This document shows, one piece after another, positions 8,844 through 15,761 of a stretch of 64,000 bases of DNA. Each line of letters opens with the position of its first letter. Positions within the stretch are counted from its first letter, which is position 1. This DNA is from Hyphomonadaceae bacterium UBA1849. GTDB lineage: Bacteria; Pseudomonadota; Alphaproteobacteria; Caulobacterales; Hyphomonadaceae. Position numbers and translations under genes: made by a program. The notes below the pieces were generated by a model that was given only the letters and a program-made list of their open reading frames with translations, did not search any database and was not told the DNA's origin. The stretch lies in assembly GCA_002338565.1 (NCBI GenBank), contig DDIN01000002.1:1-64000 (forward strand). The letters are read 5' to 3'.

Positions 8844-8875
8844 AAAAAACCCGGCCACATGGACCGGGTTTTCTT
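8844..8875. terminator. Bidirectional Rho-independent terminator
   Basis: Perfect stem AACCCGG (8848-8854) with CCGGGTT (8864-8870), A-run on the left (8844-8849) and TTTTCTT on the right (8869-8875). It lies between the convergent membrane-protein gene and cheZ and can serve both strands. Confidence 0.88.
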
Positions 8876-8899
8876 AGATTTAGGCGTTTCCTCGAAATT

Positions 8900-9628
8900 T
8901 TAGTCGAACAGGGCGTCGATGTCGTCCTGGGAGACCTCTTCGTCTTCGGCGTCATCGCCAGAAAAGAGGGCATCGATATCATCCTGGCCTGCAGGACCTT
9001 CCGCAAACATCGCATCAATATCGTCCTGAGCGGTTTCAGGGCCGCCAATGGCTGGGCCATTGAGGAGGAGGTCGCGGCGGCGCTGTTCTTCAGGTGTGAC
9101 TTCGACTTCGTCTTCGTCCACACCCATCACTTCAGCGAAGCGTGAGATACGGTCTTCGATCTGCTTCAGAGTATTGACGACCTTAGACACGCGCTGACCG
9201 GTCAGATCCTGGAACGAGCAGGCTTCAATGATGACAAGCATCTTGTCTTGAATCTGCATTCCGAAATCTTCGGTGCTATCGGGATCCATGGCCAGAACGT
9301 CTTCCGCCGTCTGCATGATCTTGTCCGTAGCGATTTCTGTATCGGCTACGATCGCTTCCAGCTCTTCGCCAGCGCTAGGGATCCGGTTTGTTTTGATGTC
9401 TTTCGGACGAAGGTCACCGATTTCATTACGGGCTTTTTTTATAAAGCCTGCAATATCGACGAACTCGTCTTTGATTGTTTCATCAAGTGCACTGAAGAAG
9501 TGACCCATCGCATCAGTCAGGACGCCCGAAAGTTCGAGAACGTCGACCAGCTGGCGATCTTTCACATTCTGGGATTTCAGGTGGCTAATCGCCTCCTTCA
9601 CCCTTAGTGCTGCATCATTCGCACCCAT
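8900..9628 (-). CDS. cheZ: Chemotaxis protein phosphatase CheZ
   Basis: A 242-residue CheZ from the ATG at 9626-9628; the AAGGAAAA ribosome site lies inside the slightly longer GTG-start frame, so that start is rejected. Two long helices are followed by the catalytic segment ACSFQDLTGQRVSKV, with Asp141 and Gln145 matching the D143/Q147 pair of E. coli CheZ that hydrolyses CheY-phosphate. The C-terminal tail is unusual: QDDIDAMF (201-208), QDDIDALF (215-222) and QDDIDALF (234-241), three copies of a peptide resembling the FliM and CheZ tails that dock CheY-phosphate. It is downstream of cheY on the same strand. CheZ shortens the CheY-P signal at the flagellar motor. Confidence 0.95.
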   Translation of the reverse strand: MGANDAALRVKEAISHLKSQNVKDRQLVDVLELSGVLTDAMGHFFSALDETIKDEFVDIAGFIKKARNEIGDLRPKDIKTNRIPSAGEELEAIVADTEIATDKIMQTAEDVLAMDPDSTEDFGMQIQDKMLVIIEACSFQDLTGQRVSKVVNTLKQIEDRISRFAEVMGVDEDEVEVTPEEQRRRDLLLNGPAIGGPETAQDDIDAMFAEGPAGQDDIDALFSGDDAEDEEVSQDDIDALFD

Positions 9629-9724
9629 GTTGTTTTCCTTTTTTATTGGCACGTTCCGGTCTGACGAAGCAGGCGGCTCGTGCGCTTATGTCCACATGAG
9701 CAGACTGCAAAACGAACTGCGGGA

Positions 9725-10117
9725 TTAGAAATCACCGATTACAGCGGCGATTTTAGACTTCAGCGTAGCAGCGTTGAACGGCTTAACGATGTAGTTGTTC
9801 ACACCGGCGCGTTTGGCGGCGACAACGTTTTCCGTTTTAGATTCTGCTGTAACCATAATAAATGGCGTCGCTTTGAGACCGTCGTCGGCACGGACTTCGC
9901 GGAGAAGTTCGTAGCCTGTCATCGGCTCCATGTTCCAGTCTGAAATAACGAGACCGAATTTCTGGTCAGCGTTTTTCATTTTTTCCAGCGCTTCCTGACC
10001 GTCAGCTGCATCTTCGACATTCTCGAAGCCCAGCTGCTTTAGCAGGTTGCGAATAATACGTATCATGGTCTTGTAGTCATCAACTACGAGTACCGGCATA
10101 GACAGATCAACAGCCAT
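9725..10117 (-). CDS. cheY: CheY-like chemotaxis response regulator
   Basis: A 130-residue single receiver domain. The acidic pocket is Asp13/Asp14, the phosphorylation site is Asp60 (VISDWNM), Thr90 switches in MVTAES, and Lys112 is in the YIVKPF motif. No output domain. It lies 96 bases upstream of cheZ, same strand, and the pair should be one operon. After phosphorylation by a CheA (not in the window) it binds the flagellar switch protein FliM. The sequence resembles proteobacterial CheY more than the DivK/CpdR type. Confidence 0.95.
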   Translation of the reverse strand: MAVDLSMPVLVVDDYKTMIRIIRNLLKQLGFENVEDAADGQEALEKMKNADQKFGLVISDWNMEPMTGYELLREVRADDGLKATPFIMVTAESKTENVVAAKRAGVNNYIVKPFNAATLKSKIAAVIGDF

Positions 10118-10229
10118 TCTTTTTTACCCCAGGATCATCCAAATCCAATTTGTTATGTCCTAGGACTAGCGCATTGCCGCAAATAAACGGTAAACCGCGA
10201 CGGTCAGATTTTTAACGTGGAGTTCAAAG

Positions 10230-10661
10230 GTGGCAAAATACGAGGGAAAATGTTTCGAAGATCTCGAAATTGGGATGAGTCACGAGACACATCACACGAT
10301 TTCTGAAGAAGACATCGAGATGTTCGCAACTGTTTCTGGGGACAGAAATCCACTTCACATGGATGAAGAGTTTGCACAGGGCACAATCTTTAAAGGTCGT
10401 ATTGCGCATGGCGCGCTGACCGCATCCTATATTTCAGGTATTCTTGGAAATGACCTTCCAGGCCCTGGCGCTATCTTTACCGACCTCGCACTTCAGTTCA
10501 AACGTCCGGTTCGTATCGGTGACGAAGTGACGGCTCGCGCAGAGGTTTCCGAGATGTTTGAAAAGGGCAATCGCGTCACACTGAAAGTTCAGTGCATGGT
10601 CAACGGCCGCAAGGTTGTTGCGGGCGAAGCCAAGGTCATGGTTCCTAGCCGCGATAAATAA
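10230..10661 (+). CDS. MaoC-like (R)-specific enoyl-CoA hydratase
   Basis: A 143-residue hot-dog-fold protein starting at GTG 10230 with GGAG upstream. The hydratase-2 motif is complete: Asp38, Asn40 and His43 in SGDRNPLHMDEEFA, followed by GRIAHGALTASYISG. Members hydrate trans-2-enoyl-CoA to (R)-3-hydroxyacyl-CoA, linking beta-oxidation to polyhydroxyalkanoate or other lipid synthesis. It is six bases upstream of ribF on the same strand, so they may be cotranscribed without a functional link. It might instead be a non-enzymatic acyl-CoA binder, but the intact motif argues against that. Confidence 0.92.
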   Translation: MAKYEGKCFEDLEIGMSHETHHTISEEDIEMFATVSGDRNPLHMDEEFAQGTIFKGRIAHGALTASYISGILGNDLPGPGAIFTDLALQFKRPVRIGDEVTARAEVSEMFEKGNRVTLKVQCMVNGRKVVAGEAKVMVPSRDK

Positions 10662-10667
10662 TTCTCG

Positions 10668-11642
10668 ATGGCGGTGATCTCAGATTTCAGAAATGTACCG
10701 GAAGAGGCACAGGGCGCAGCAGTCGCTCTGGGCAATTTTGATGGTGTGCATGAAGGCCATGTCGCGGTGATCGACAGTGCGGGCGAAATCGCGCGCGCTA
10801 AAGATGTGCCGCTTGGTGTTCTGATTTTTGAACCACCGCCGCGGATGTATTTTCAGCCGGAAGGTACACCCTTCCGGATTATGACGCCGGAAACGCGCCG
10901 CGACGCGCTGCGCGAACATGGCGTCGACATCATTTATGAGCTCCCTTTCAATAAAGAGATGTCTCAGATGTCACCTGAGGCTTTCGTGCGCGATGTGCTG
11001 GTCGAAGGCCTGAAGCTGAAACATCTCTCTGTCGGGTTTGATTTCCGTTTCGGTCGCGGGCGCGAAGGCGATGTGAACACGCTTGCCACGCTCGCCAAAA
11101 CCTATGGCTTCTCTTTCTCTGTGCAGGAACGGATTACAGACGGTTTCACCAAGATATCGTCGACGGCGATCCGCACAGCTCTGCAGGAAGGCAAACCGGA
11201 AACGGCGGGCCATTTGCTCGGCCGCTATTGGCGGGCAACCGGCACCGTTGAAATGGGCGAACAGCGTGGCCGCACGATTTCCTTCCCGACTGCGAATATG
11301 CGTCTCGGTGATCTGATCCAGCCAATGCATGGCGTTTATGCTGTCTGGGCGCAGATTGAGGGCGAGGATAAATGGCGCGCGGGTGTCGCCAATTTTGGTC
11401 GTACGCCAACGACAGGCCTGCGCGATCCGCTTCTCGAAACCCATTTATTCGATTTCGATGAGGAAATTTACGGCAAGCAAATGACTGTTGCGCTCGTCGA
11501 TTTTCTGCGTCGTGAAAAAAAGTTCGACAGTTTTGAAGCGCTGACCCTGCAGATCGCTGCCGATGCGGCCGATGCCAAGCAAAGCCTGAAAGCCATGTCT
11601 GGCGGCTCTCTGGCTGTCTCTGCTCTGCCTAAGCCGGAATAA
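10668..11642 (+). CDS. ribF: Bifunctional riboflavin kinase / FAD synthetase
   Basis: A 324-residue RibF. The N-terminal nucleotidyltransferase domain has GNFDGVHEGH (about residues 22-31) and a later KISSTAIRTAL that matches the ISSTxIR motif of FAD synthetase. The C-terminal flavokinase domain has GRTISFPTANM with the PTAN Mg/ATP motif, then GVANFGRTPT and LETHLFDF with the catalytic Glu region. The protein makes FMN from riboflavin and FAD from FMN in the cytoplasm. The length is normal. In Caulobacterales ribF lies near ileS and lspA, and the same holds here, with accessory genes in between. Confidence 0.96.
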   Translation: MAVISDFRNVPEEAQGAAVALGNFDGVHEGHVAVIDSAGEIARAKDVPLGVLIFEPPPRMYFQPEGTPFRIMTPETRRDALREHGVDIIYELPFNKEMSQMSPEAFVRDVLVEGLKLKHLSVGFDFRFGRGREGDVNTLATLAKTYGFSFSVQERITDGFTKISSTAIRTALQEGKPETAGHLLGRYWRATGTVEMGEQRGRTISFPTANMRLGDLIQPMHGVYAVWAQIEGEDKWRAGVANFGRTPTTGLRDPLLETHLFDFDEEIYGKQMTVALVDFLRREKKFDSFEALTLQIAADAADAKQSLKAMSGGSLAVSALPKPE

Positions 11643-11748
11643 TTTCCGCCTTAGATAGCCCTCCTTATATAGAAGGCGTCTGTTCTTCCCCGCTGCGCCG
11701 ACTTAAAGATAGGCGAGCTAACATAATATCGCTCGCGGGGAGACAATC

Positions 11749-12543
11749 ATGAGCCTGACAGTTCCAAACGTATTCAATGTAAATGGCAAAGTGGCGCTGG
11801 TCACAGGCGGTGGCCGTGGCCTTGGCAAATCTATCGCCGAAGGCTTCCTCGCCGCAGGCGCTTCCAAAGTTTATATTGCATCGCGTGACGCTGAGGCGCT
11901 TGAGGCAACCGCAAAAGAACTCTCTCCTGAAGGCAAATGCATAGCCATTCCCGCAAACCTTGCGACGGTTGAGGGCGTCAAAGCGCTGGCTGATGAGATC
12001 AAGGCGCGCGAAGACAAGCTGCATATCCTCGTCAATAACTCAGGCGCGGCATGGGGCGGGCCCCTGACCGGCTTTCCTGAGAAGGGCTGGGACAAAGTCT
12101 TCGACCTGAATGTCAAAACGCCGTTCTATCTGACAGGGGAACTGGTTGATCTGATGGATGCGGCAGGCACACACGTAGATCCTGCGCGCCTGATCAATAT
12201 CGGCTCCATTGCGGGCGAGGTCTGCTCTACGCTCGGTGCTTACCCGTACGGCCTTTCTAAAGGCGCGGTGCATCAGTTCACGCAGATGATGGCGCTGGAG
12301 CTTGCGCCGAAGAACATTACCTCCAACGCCATCGCGCCGGGCCGCTTCCCGTCCAAAATGACCGAATACGTCATGAACGATAAGGAACGCTATGATGCCG
12401 AAGTCGAAGGCATTCCACTCAAACGCTGGGGACAGGACGAGGATATTGCGGGTACAGCGCTCTTCCTTGCGGGGCCGTCAGGCGCATATATCACCGGTGC
12501 GATTATTCCGGTCGATGGCGGCGCGCGTTTGAATCGGGGGTAG
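11749..12543 (+). CDS. Short-chain dehydrogenase/reductase (SDR)
   Basis: A 264-residue classical SDR with TGGGRGLG at 19-26, NNSGAA at 96-101, Ser153, Tyr167 and Lys171 (YGLSK). It closely follows the layout of rhamnolipid-biosynthesis 3-oxoacyl-ACP reductase-like (RhlG-type) proteins, for example AAGTHVDPARLINIGSIAG; that subfamily call is tentative. A clear ribosome site (GGGGAG) precedes the ATG. About 77 bases near its 3' end (12451-12527) recur at 13295-13371 with only four differences, all at third codon positions. The GDSL-type gene starts seven bases after the stop. Confidence 0.93.
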   Translation: MSLTVPNVFNVNGKVALVTGGGRGLGKSIAEGFLAAGASKVYIASRDAEALEATAKELSPEGKCIAIPANLATVEGVKALADEIKAREDKLHILVNNSGAAWGGPLTGFPEKGWDKVFDLNVKTPFYLTGELVDLMDAAGTHVDPARLINIGSIAGEVCSTLGAYPYGLSKGAVHQFTQMMALELAPKNITSNAIAPGRFPSKMTEYVMNDKERYDAEVEGIPLKRWGQDEDIAGTALFLAGPSGAYITGAIIPVDGGARLNRG

Positions 12544-12549
12544 GTAACA

Positions 12550-13167
12550 TTGTCTAACGGTGCCAAGCACATTGTGCTCGCGGGAGATTCGATTTTTGAC
12601 AACGACATCTATGTCATGGGCGAACCGGGCGTAGTTGAGCAATTGCGTTCGTCCATTCCGAAAGATTGGTCGGCCTACAAAATCGCGATCGATGGCAGCT
12701 GCATTCGAGATGTGTCAGCACAACTGGAGCGGTTGCCTACGCATGCTACCGAACTTGTGCTTAGTGTGGGTGGAAATGATGCGCGCGAATATCGCTATCT
12801 GATGAGCAGGATCAAAACTCCGGGTGATATCAAAAGTGTTTTGTCCGGCGCAAAGGCAGAGTTTGCTGCTCAATACGCGGCGCTGCTTGAGACGCTTCAG
12901 ACACTTCAACTTCGTATATTGGTGTGTTCTATTTATACCGCTATTCCGTTCGATGAACCCGAATGGCGCCTATTTGGCCCCGTCGCCATTAACGAATTCA
13001 ATGAAGTCATTCGACGAGAGGCGGCGAAGCGGGGTATACCTGTTTTGGCGCTTGAAGAAATTTGTGTGGAAGACGCAGACTTTTCTTCTGTGTCTCCGAT
13101 CGAGCCATCCAGTATTGGTGGACAGAAAATCGTGAACGGCATTATCTCGCGTGTACGTTCAACTTAA
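12550..13167 (+). CDS. SGNH/GDSL-type protein with altered catalytic dyad
   Basis: A 205-residue protein from a TTG start with a G-rich site in the end of the SDR gene. Block I is GDSIFDN (about 13-19), with the presumed nucleophile Ser, and block III is GGNDAREY, which supplies the oxyanion Gly and Asn. Where most SGNH enzymes have DxxH, this one reads SPIEPSSIGGQKI, with Glu in the His place. I recall a SGNH subgroup with an xPIEPS motif, so this may be a family trait rather than decay. No signal peptide is visible. It sits between the SDR gene and the partial copy of that gene's 3' end, so it may have arrived with a rearrangement. Confidence 0.75.
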   Translation: MSNGAKHIVLAGDSIFDNDIYVMGEPGVVEQLRSSIPKDWSAYKIAIDGSCIRDVSAQLERLPTHATELVLSVGGNDAREYRYLMSRIKTPGDIKSVLSGAKAEFAAQYAALLETLQTLQLRILVCSIYTAIPFDEPEWRLFGPVAINEFNEVIRREAAKRGIPVLALEEICVEDADFSSVSPIEPSSIGGQKIVNGIISRVRST

Positions 13168-13203
13168 GCGATGCGTTGTATATTTGGCGGGAGGGACGCC
13201 TAA

Positions 13204-13381
13204 ATGACTGCGAACAGCATCAAGATTTCAGCCGTCATCAATGCGCCCGTTGAACCAGTGTGTGAGTGCTGGATCGGGCCAGAGCATATTTGTGGGTACA
13301 GCGCTGTTCCTTGCGGGGCCGTCAGGCGCATATATCACCGGCGCGATTATCCCTGTCGATGGCGGCGCGCGGCTGCGCTAG
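13204..13381 (+). pseudogene. Chimeric remnant: SRPBCC/AHSA1-like 5' end joined to an SDR 3' end
   Basis: The ATG at 13204 opens a frame reading MTANSIKISAVINAPVEPV then CECWIGPEHI, a typical start of SRPBCC (AHSA1-like) proteins. At about 13290 the homology switches: 13295-13371 matches 12451-12527 of the upstream SDR gene (four mismatches in 77 bases) and ends in its own stop at 13379-13381. The SDR part is read in a different frame (one base extra at the joint), so no intact protein results. The joint lies where both parents share a short GAG-n-ATATT-like stretch. The missing SRPBCC body is not found nearby. Confidence 0.8.
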
Positions 13382-13443
13382 TGCCGAACAGAGGCAATCT
13401 GTTCGGAGAAATAGTGTCATGATTCTTCTTTAGATTGCCTCTT

Positions 13444-14595
13444 ATGCTGATCTCATTTGCCGTTAAAGACTATCGCTCGCTGCGCAATATCCGGCTCCCG
13501 CTGGAGCGCCTGAATGTCATCACGGGCCCTAATGGCAGTGGTAAGTCCAGCTTGTATCGCTCGCTTCAGCTGTTGGCGTCAGTCGGGCAGGGGCGGGTGA
13601 TTAGTGCGCTCGCGAATGAGGGCGGGCTATCCTCCACGATTTGGGCTGGTCCTGAATCAATCGCTCAGTCAGTGAAACGCGGTGAGCATGAGCTGGAAGG
13701 AACGGTTCGCAAGCAAACCATTTCGCTCAAACTCGGGTTTGCCAGCGAAGACTTCGGCTACGCCATCGATCTTGGCGTGCCGATAGGCGGAGGAACCGTC
13801 TTCCTCAGCGATCCTGACATTAAGACGGAAGTTGTCTGGGCGGGGCCCGTTCTGCGCCGCGCTAATGTGCTGGCACAACGAAATGGCCCTCTGGTGACAG
13901 CGCTCGGCAGCAGTGGGGAGCGGGTCTCCATCAAGACCGATCTTGCCTCATATGACAGTATGCTGACCTACGCTGCTGACGCGTCAACCACGCCGGAACT
14001 TATTGAGCTCCGCGAGCGTATGCGTGGCTGGCGCTTCTATGATCAGCTTCGCACCGACAAATATGCGCCATGTCGGACGCCCCATGTTGGAACACGCACA
14101 TTCGCCCTGGCAGAAGACGGATCAGACCTTGCAGCAGCCATCGCGACGATCCGGGAAATTGGCGATGGTGATGCGTTTGAACACGCGATTGAAGATGCAT
14201 TTCCGGGCAGCCGTGTAGAAATTCTCCAGCAAGGCGGTCTGTTTGACATCGTTCTGAAACAGCCGGGAATGCTGCGCTCACTTCGAACGGCAGAGTTGTC
14301 TGATGGCACGCTGCGATTTCTTCTGTTGGCAGCTGCCTTGCTCACACCGCGCCCGCCTCAGCTTATGGTGCTGAACGAGCCGGAAACCAGCTTGCACTCA
14401 GAGCTGATACCAGCACTTGGCAGGCTGATCCTGAGGGCGTCTGAAGACTGCCAGATGATCGTGGTGAGTCATAATGCTCACCTCGTCGAAATCCTTGCCG
14501 GTGAAGGCGGTCAATTATTGGAACTGTCTAAGGATTGGGGCGAAACGCAGGTTGAAGGCGCCGACCCCGTTACCTTCAACTGGCCATCACGCTAA
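13444..14595 (+). CDS. AAA/ABC-type ATPase (COG4637-like, RecF/SMC family)
   Basis: A 383-residue protein from the ATG at 13444 (a TTG three codons earlier is possible). Walker A is GPNGSGKSS at about 28-36, the ABC-type signature region is ELSDGTLRFLLLAAAL, Walker B is LMVLNEPETSLH (Asn where many have Asp, as often in this family), and a switch His follows in VVSHNAHLVE. It lacks the long coiled coil of SMC or OLD proteins and has no TOPRIM or nuclease domain. Proteins of this kind are cytoplasmic, bind DNA or act in defence or toxin systems, but no partner gene is visible here. Function unknown. Confidence 0.85.
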   Translation: MLISFAVKDYRSLRNIRLPLERLNVITGPNGSGKSSLYRSLQLLASVGQGRVISALANEGGLSSTIWAGPESIAQSVKRGEHELEGTVRKQTISLKLGFASEDFGYAIDLGVPIGGGTVFLSDPDIKTEVVWAGPVLRRANVLAQRNGPLVTALGSSGERVSIKTDLASYDSMLTYAADASTTPELIELRERMRGWRFYDQLRTDKYAPCRTPHVGTRTFALAEDGSDLAAAIATIREIGDGDAFEHAIEDAFPGSRVEILQQGGLFDIVLKQPGMLRSLRTAELSDGTLRFLLLAAALLTPRPPQLMVLNEPETSLHSELIPALGRLILRASEDCQMIVVSHNAHLVEILAGEGGQLLELSKDWGETQVEGADPVTFNWPSR

Positions 14596-14764
14596 AGGCG
14601 CACTTCTGCGACATCGTCATCTTTTTCGTCCTGTGTCAAAGGGCTAGGGACACAGCGCTGCACGTAGATTTCCGGGCGAAAATTCTTTGATTATAAAATT
14701 CAAAGTTGATTCAGGCTTCGGGCTGGGGTCCTTTAGTGCGAGGAAAGAAAGGTCGGAGGAGAAT

Positions 14765-15415
14765 ATGGGGTCTTACGCTAGTAATCCGGGGAAAATCAAA
14801 GTTGAGTTCCTTCGCCTCATGATTCGAAAGCCAAAATGGCCTCTGATCTTTGGCCTGCCAACGATCTTGTGCGCGTATCTCGCATATCGGACAGGTGCTT
14901 GGTTGTGGATCATCCCGTCAACATTGTTCGCTGGAATGCTGTGGCTGTTCTGGAAAAGGCAATTGATCCATTTTACGCTTGGCGACGTTAATATCTCAAA
15001 AATCCTCTCTACCAACCCACCATTATTGGCGACATCAACAAACATGCTGACAGGCATGGATGACCGGCGATACCCTGTGATCAAAATTGTGCGGGGCCGT
15101 GTGCCGGCTGTACCGGGGAAAAAATGGAAAACGGGGGATTATTTTGCGGCTGCTTGTATGTATGGTGGATCACGTGGGAAAGCTCACTGGGAACTCTTAG
15201 ATCCTTGGCCGCAGTCATGCGCGACTGGAAATTATGAGGACCTGAAAGCATCTGAAGATGCGTTGGCCTATCTGCAGGAAGAGTTTGAACTTCGAATTTC
15301 GCTTGTGCCAACGCCGGATGAGCCGGGCCTGTACTTTTTGGATGAGGACAGGCTGGAAGCGCTCAAAATGTGGGGGCAGGCTGGTCCGTCCGAAGAGATT
15401 GCATCGGCAACATAG
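14765..15415 (+). CDS. Two-TM membrane protein, function unknown (possibly DUF3239-like)
   Basis: A 216-residue protein from the ATG at 14765, which follows a strong GGAGGAG site; an in-frame TTG at 14687 is unlikely. Two membrane helices lie at about 27-44 and 46-65. The C-terminal cytoplasmic part (about 70-216) has GDYFAAACMYGG and an acidic end and resembles, from memory, DUF3239 proteins. No catalytic residues recognised. The gene is monocistronic by spacing, 169 bases after the ATPase stop. Confidence 0.7.
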   Translation: MGSYASNPGKIKVEFLRLMIRKPKWPLIFGLPTILCAYLAYRTGAWLWIIPSTLFAGMLWLFWKRQLIHFTLGDVNISKILSTNPPLLATSTNMLTGMDDRRYPVIKIVRGRVPAVPGKKWKTGDYFAAACMYGGSRGKAHWELLDPWPQSCATGNYEDLKASEDALAYLQEEFELRISLVPTPDEPGLYFLDEDRLEALKMWGQAGPSEEIASAT

Positions 15416-15761
15416 TGACAGTTCGTTTGCTGCAAAAGAGTACAGCATGAAGCCTACTGAAGGATTTGGAAGATGTGCTGCTCTCATCTGTTCGGGCAGA
15501 TAACGCGGTCGCGCCTGTGATAGGAGTAGTCTTCGGGTCGTCTCGACAAGAAGCGGTTTTGGCCGCCCATCAAAACCAACTGACAAGGTGACAACCCCGA
15601 CTAACCCTGCTAACGCATCGCCCATGCAATGCGCCGCTCTGATATATGTCATTCGAATTAGCGGCCCGGCCGTCAGCTGAACCACAGCTCGCGGTCGGGG
15701 TATTTGATTTTGCTCCCAATTTTCAAAGAACAACCTGCTGCTGATTGAAGACAACCGAACT
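15416..15761. other. 346-base leader/intergenic region before ileS
   Basis: No gene seen. A small hairpin GGTTTTG (15555-15561) / CAAAACC (15571-15577) is present, and the region should hold the ileS promoter. No T-box-like specifier stem was recognised, and T-boxes are not expected in this group. Confidence 0.45.

Noticed and set aside
12451..13381. Complete integrative element bounded by the SDR direct repeats
   Set aside because: The enclosed 0.84 kb has no integrase or excisionase, so a full element cannot be claimed; kept only as a hypothesis in the findings.
15416..15761. T-box or other riboswitch upstream of ileS
   Set aside because: No specifier stem, T-box sequence or antiterminator fold could be made out, and T-boxes are not expected in alphaproteobacteria.
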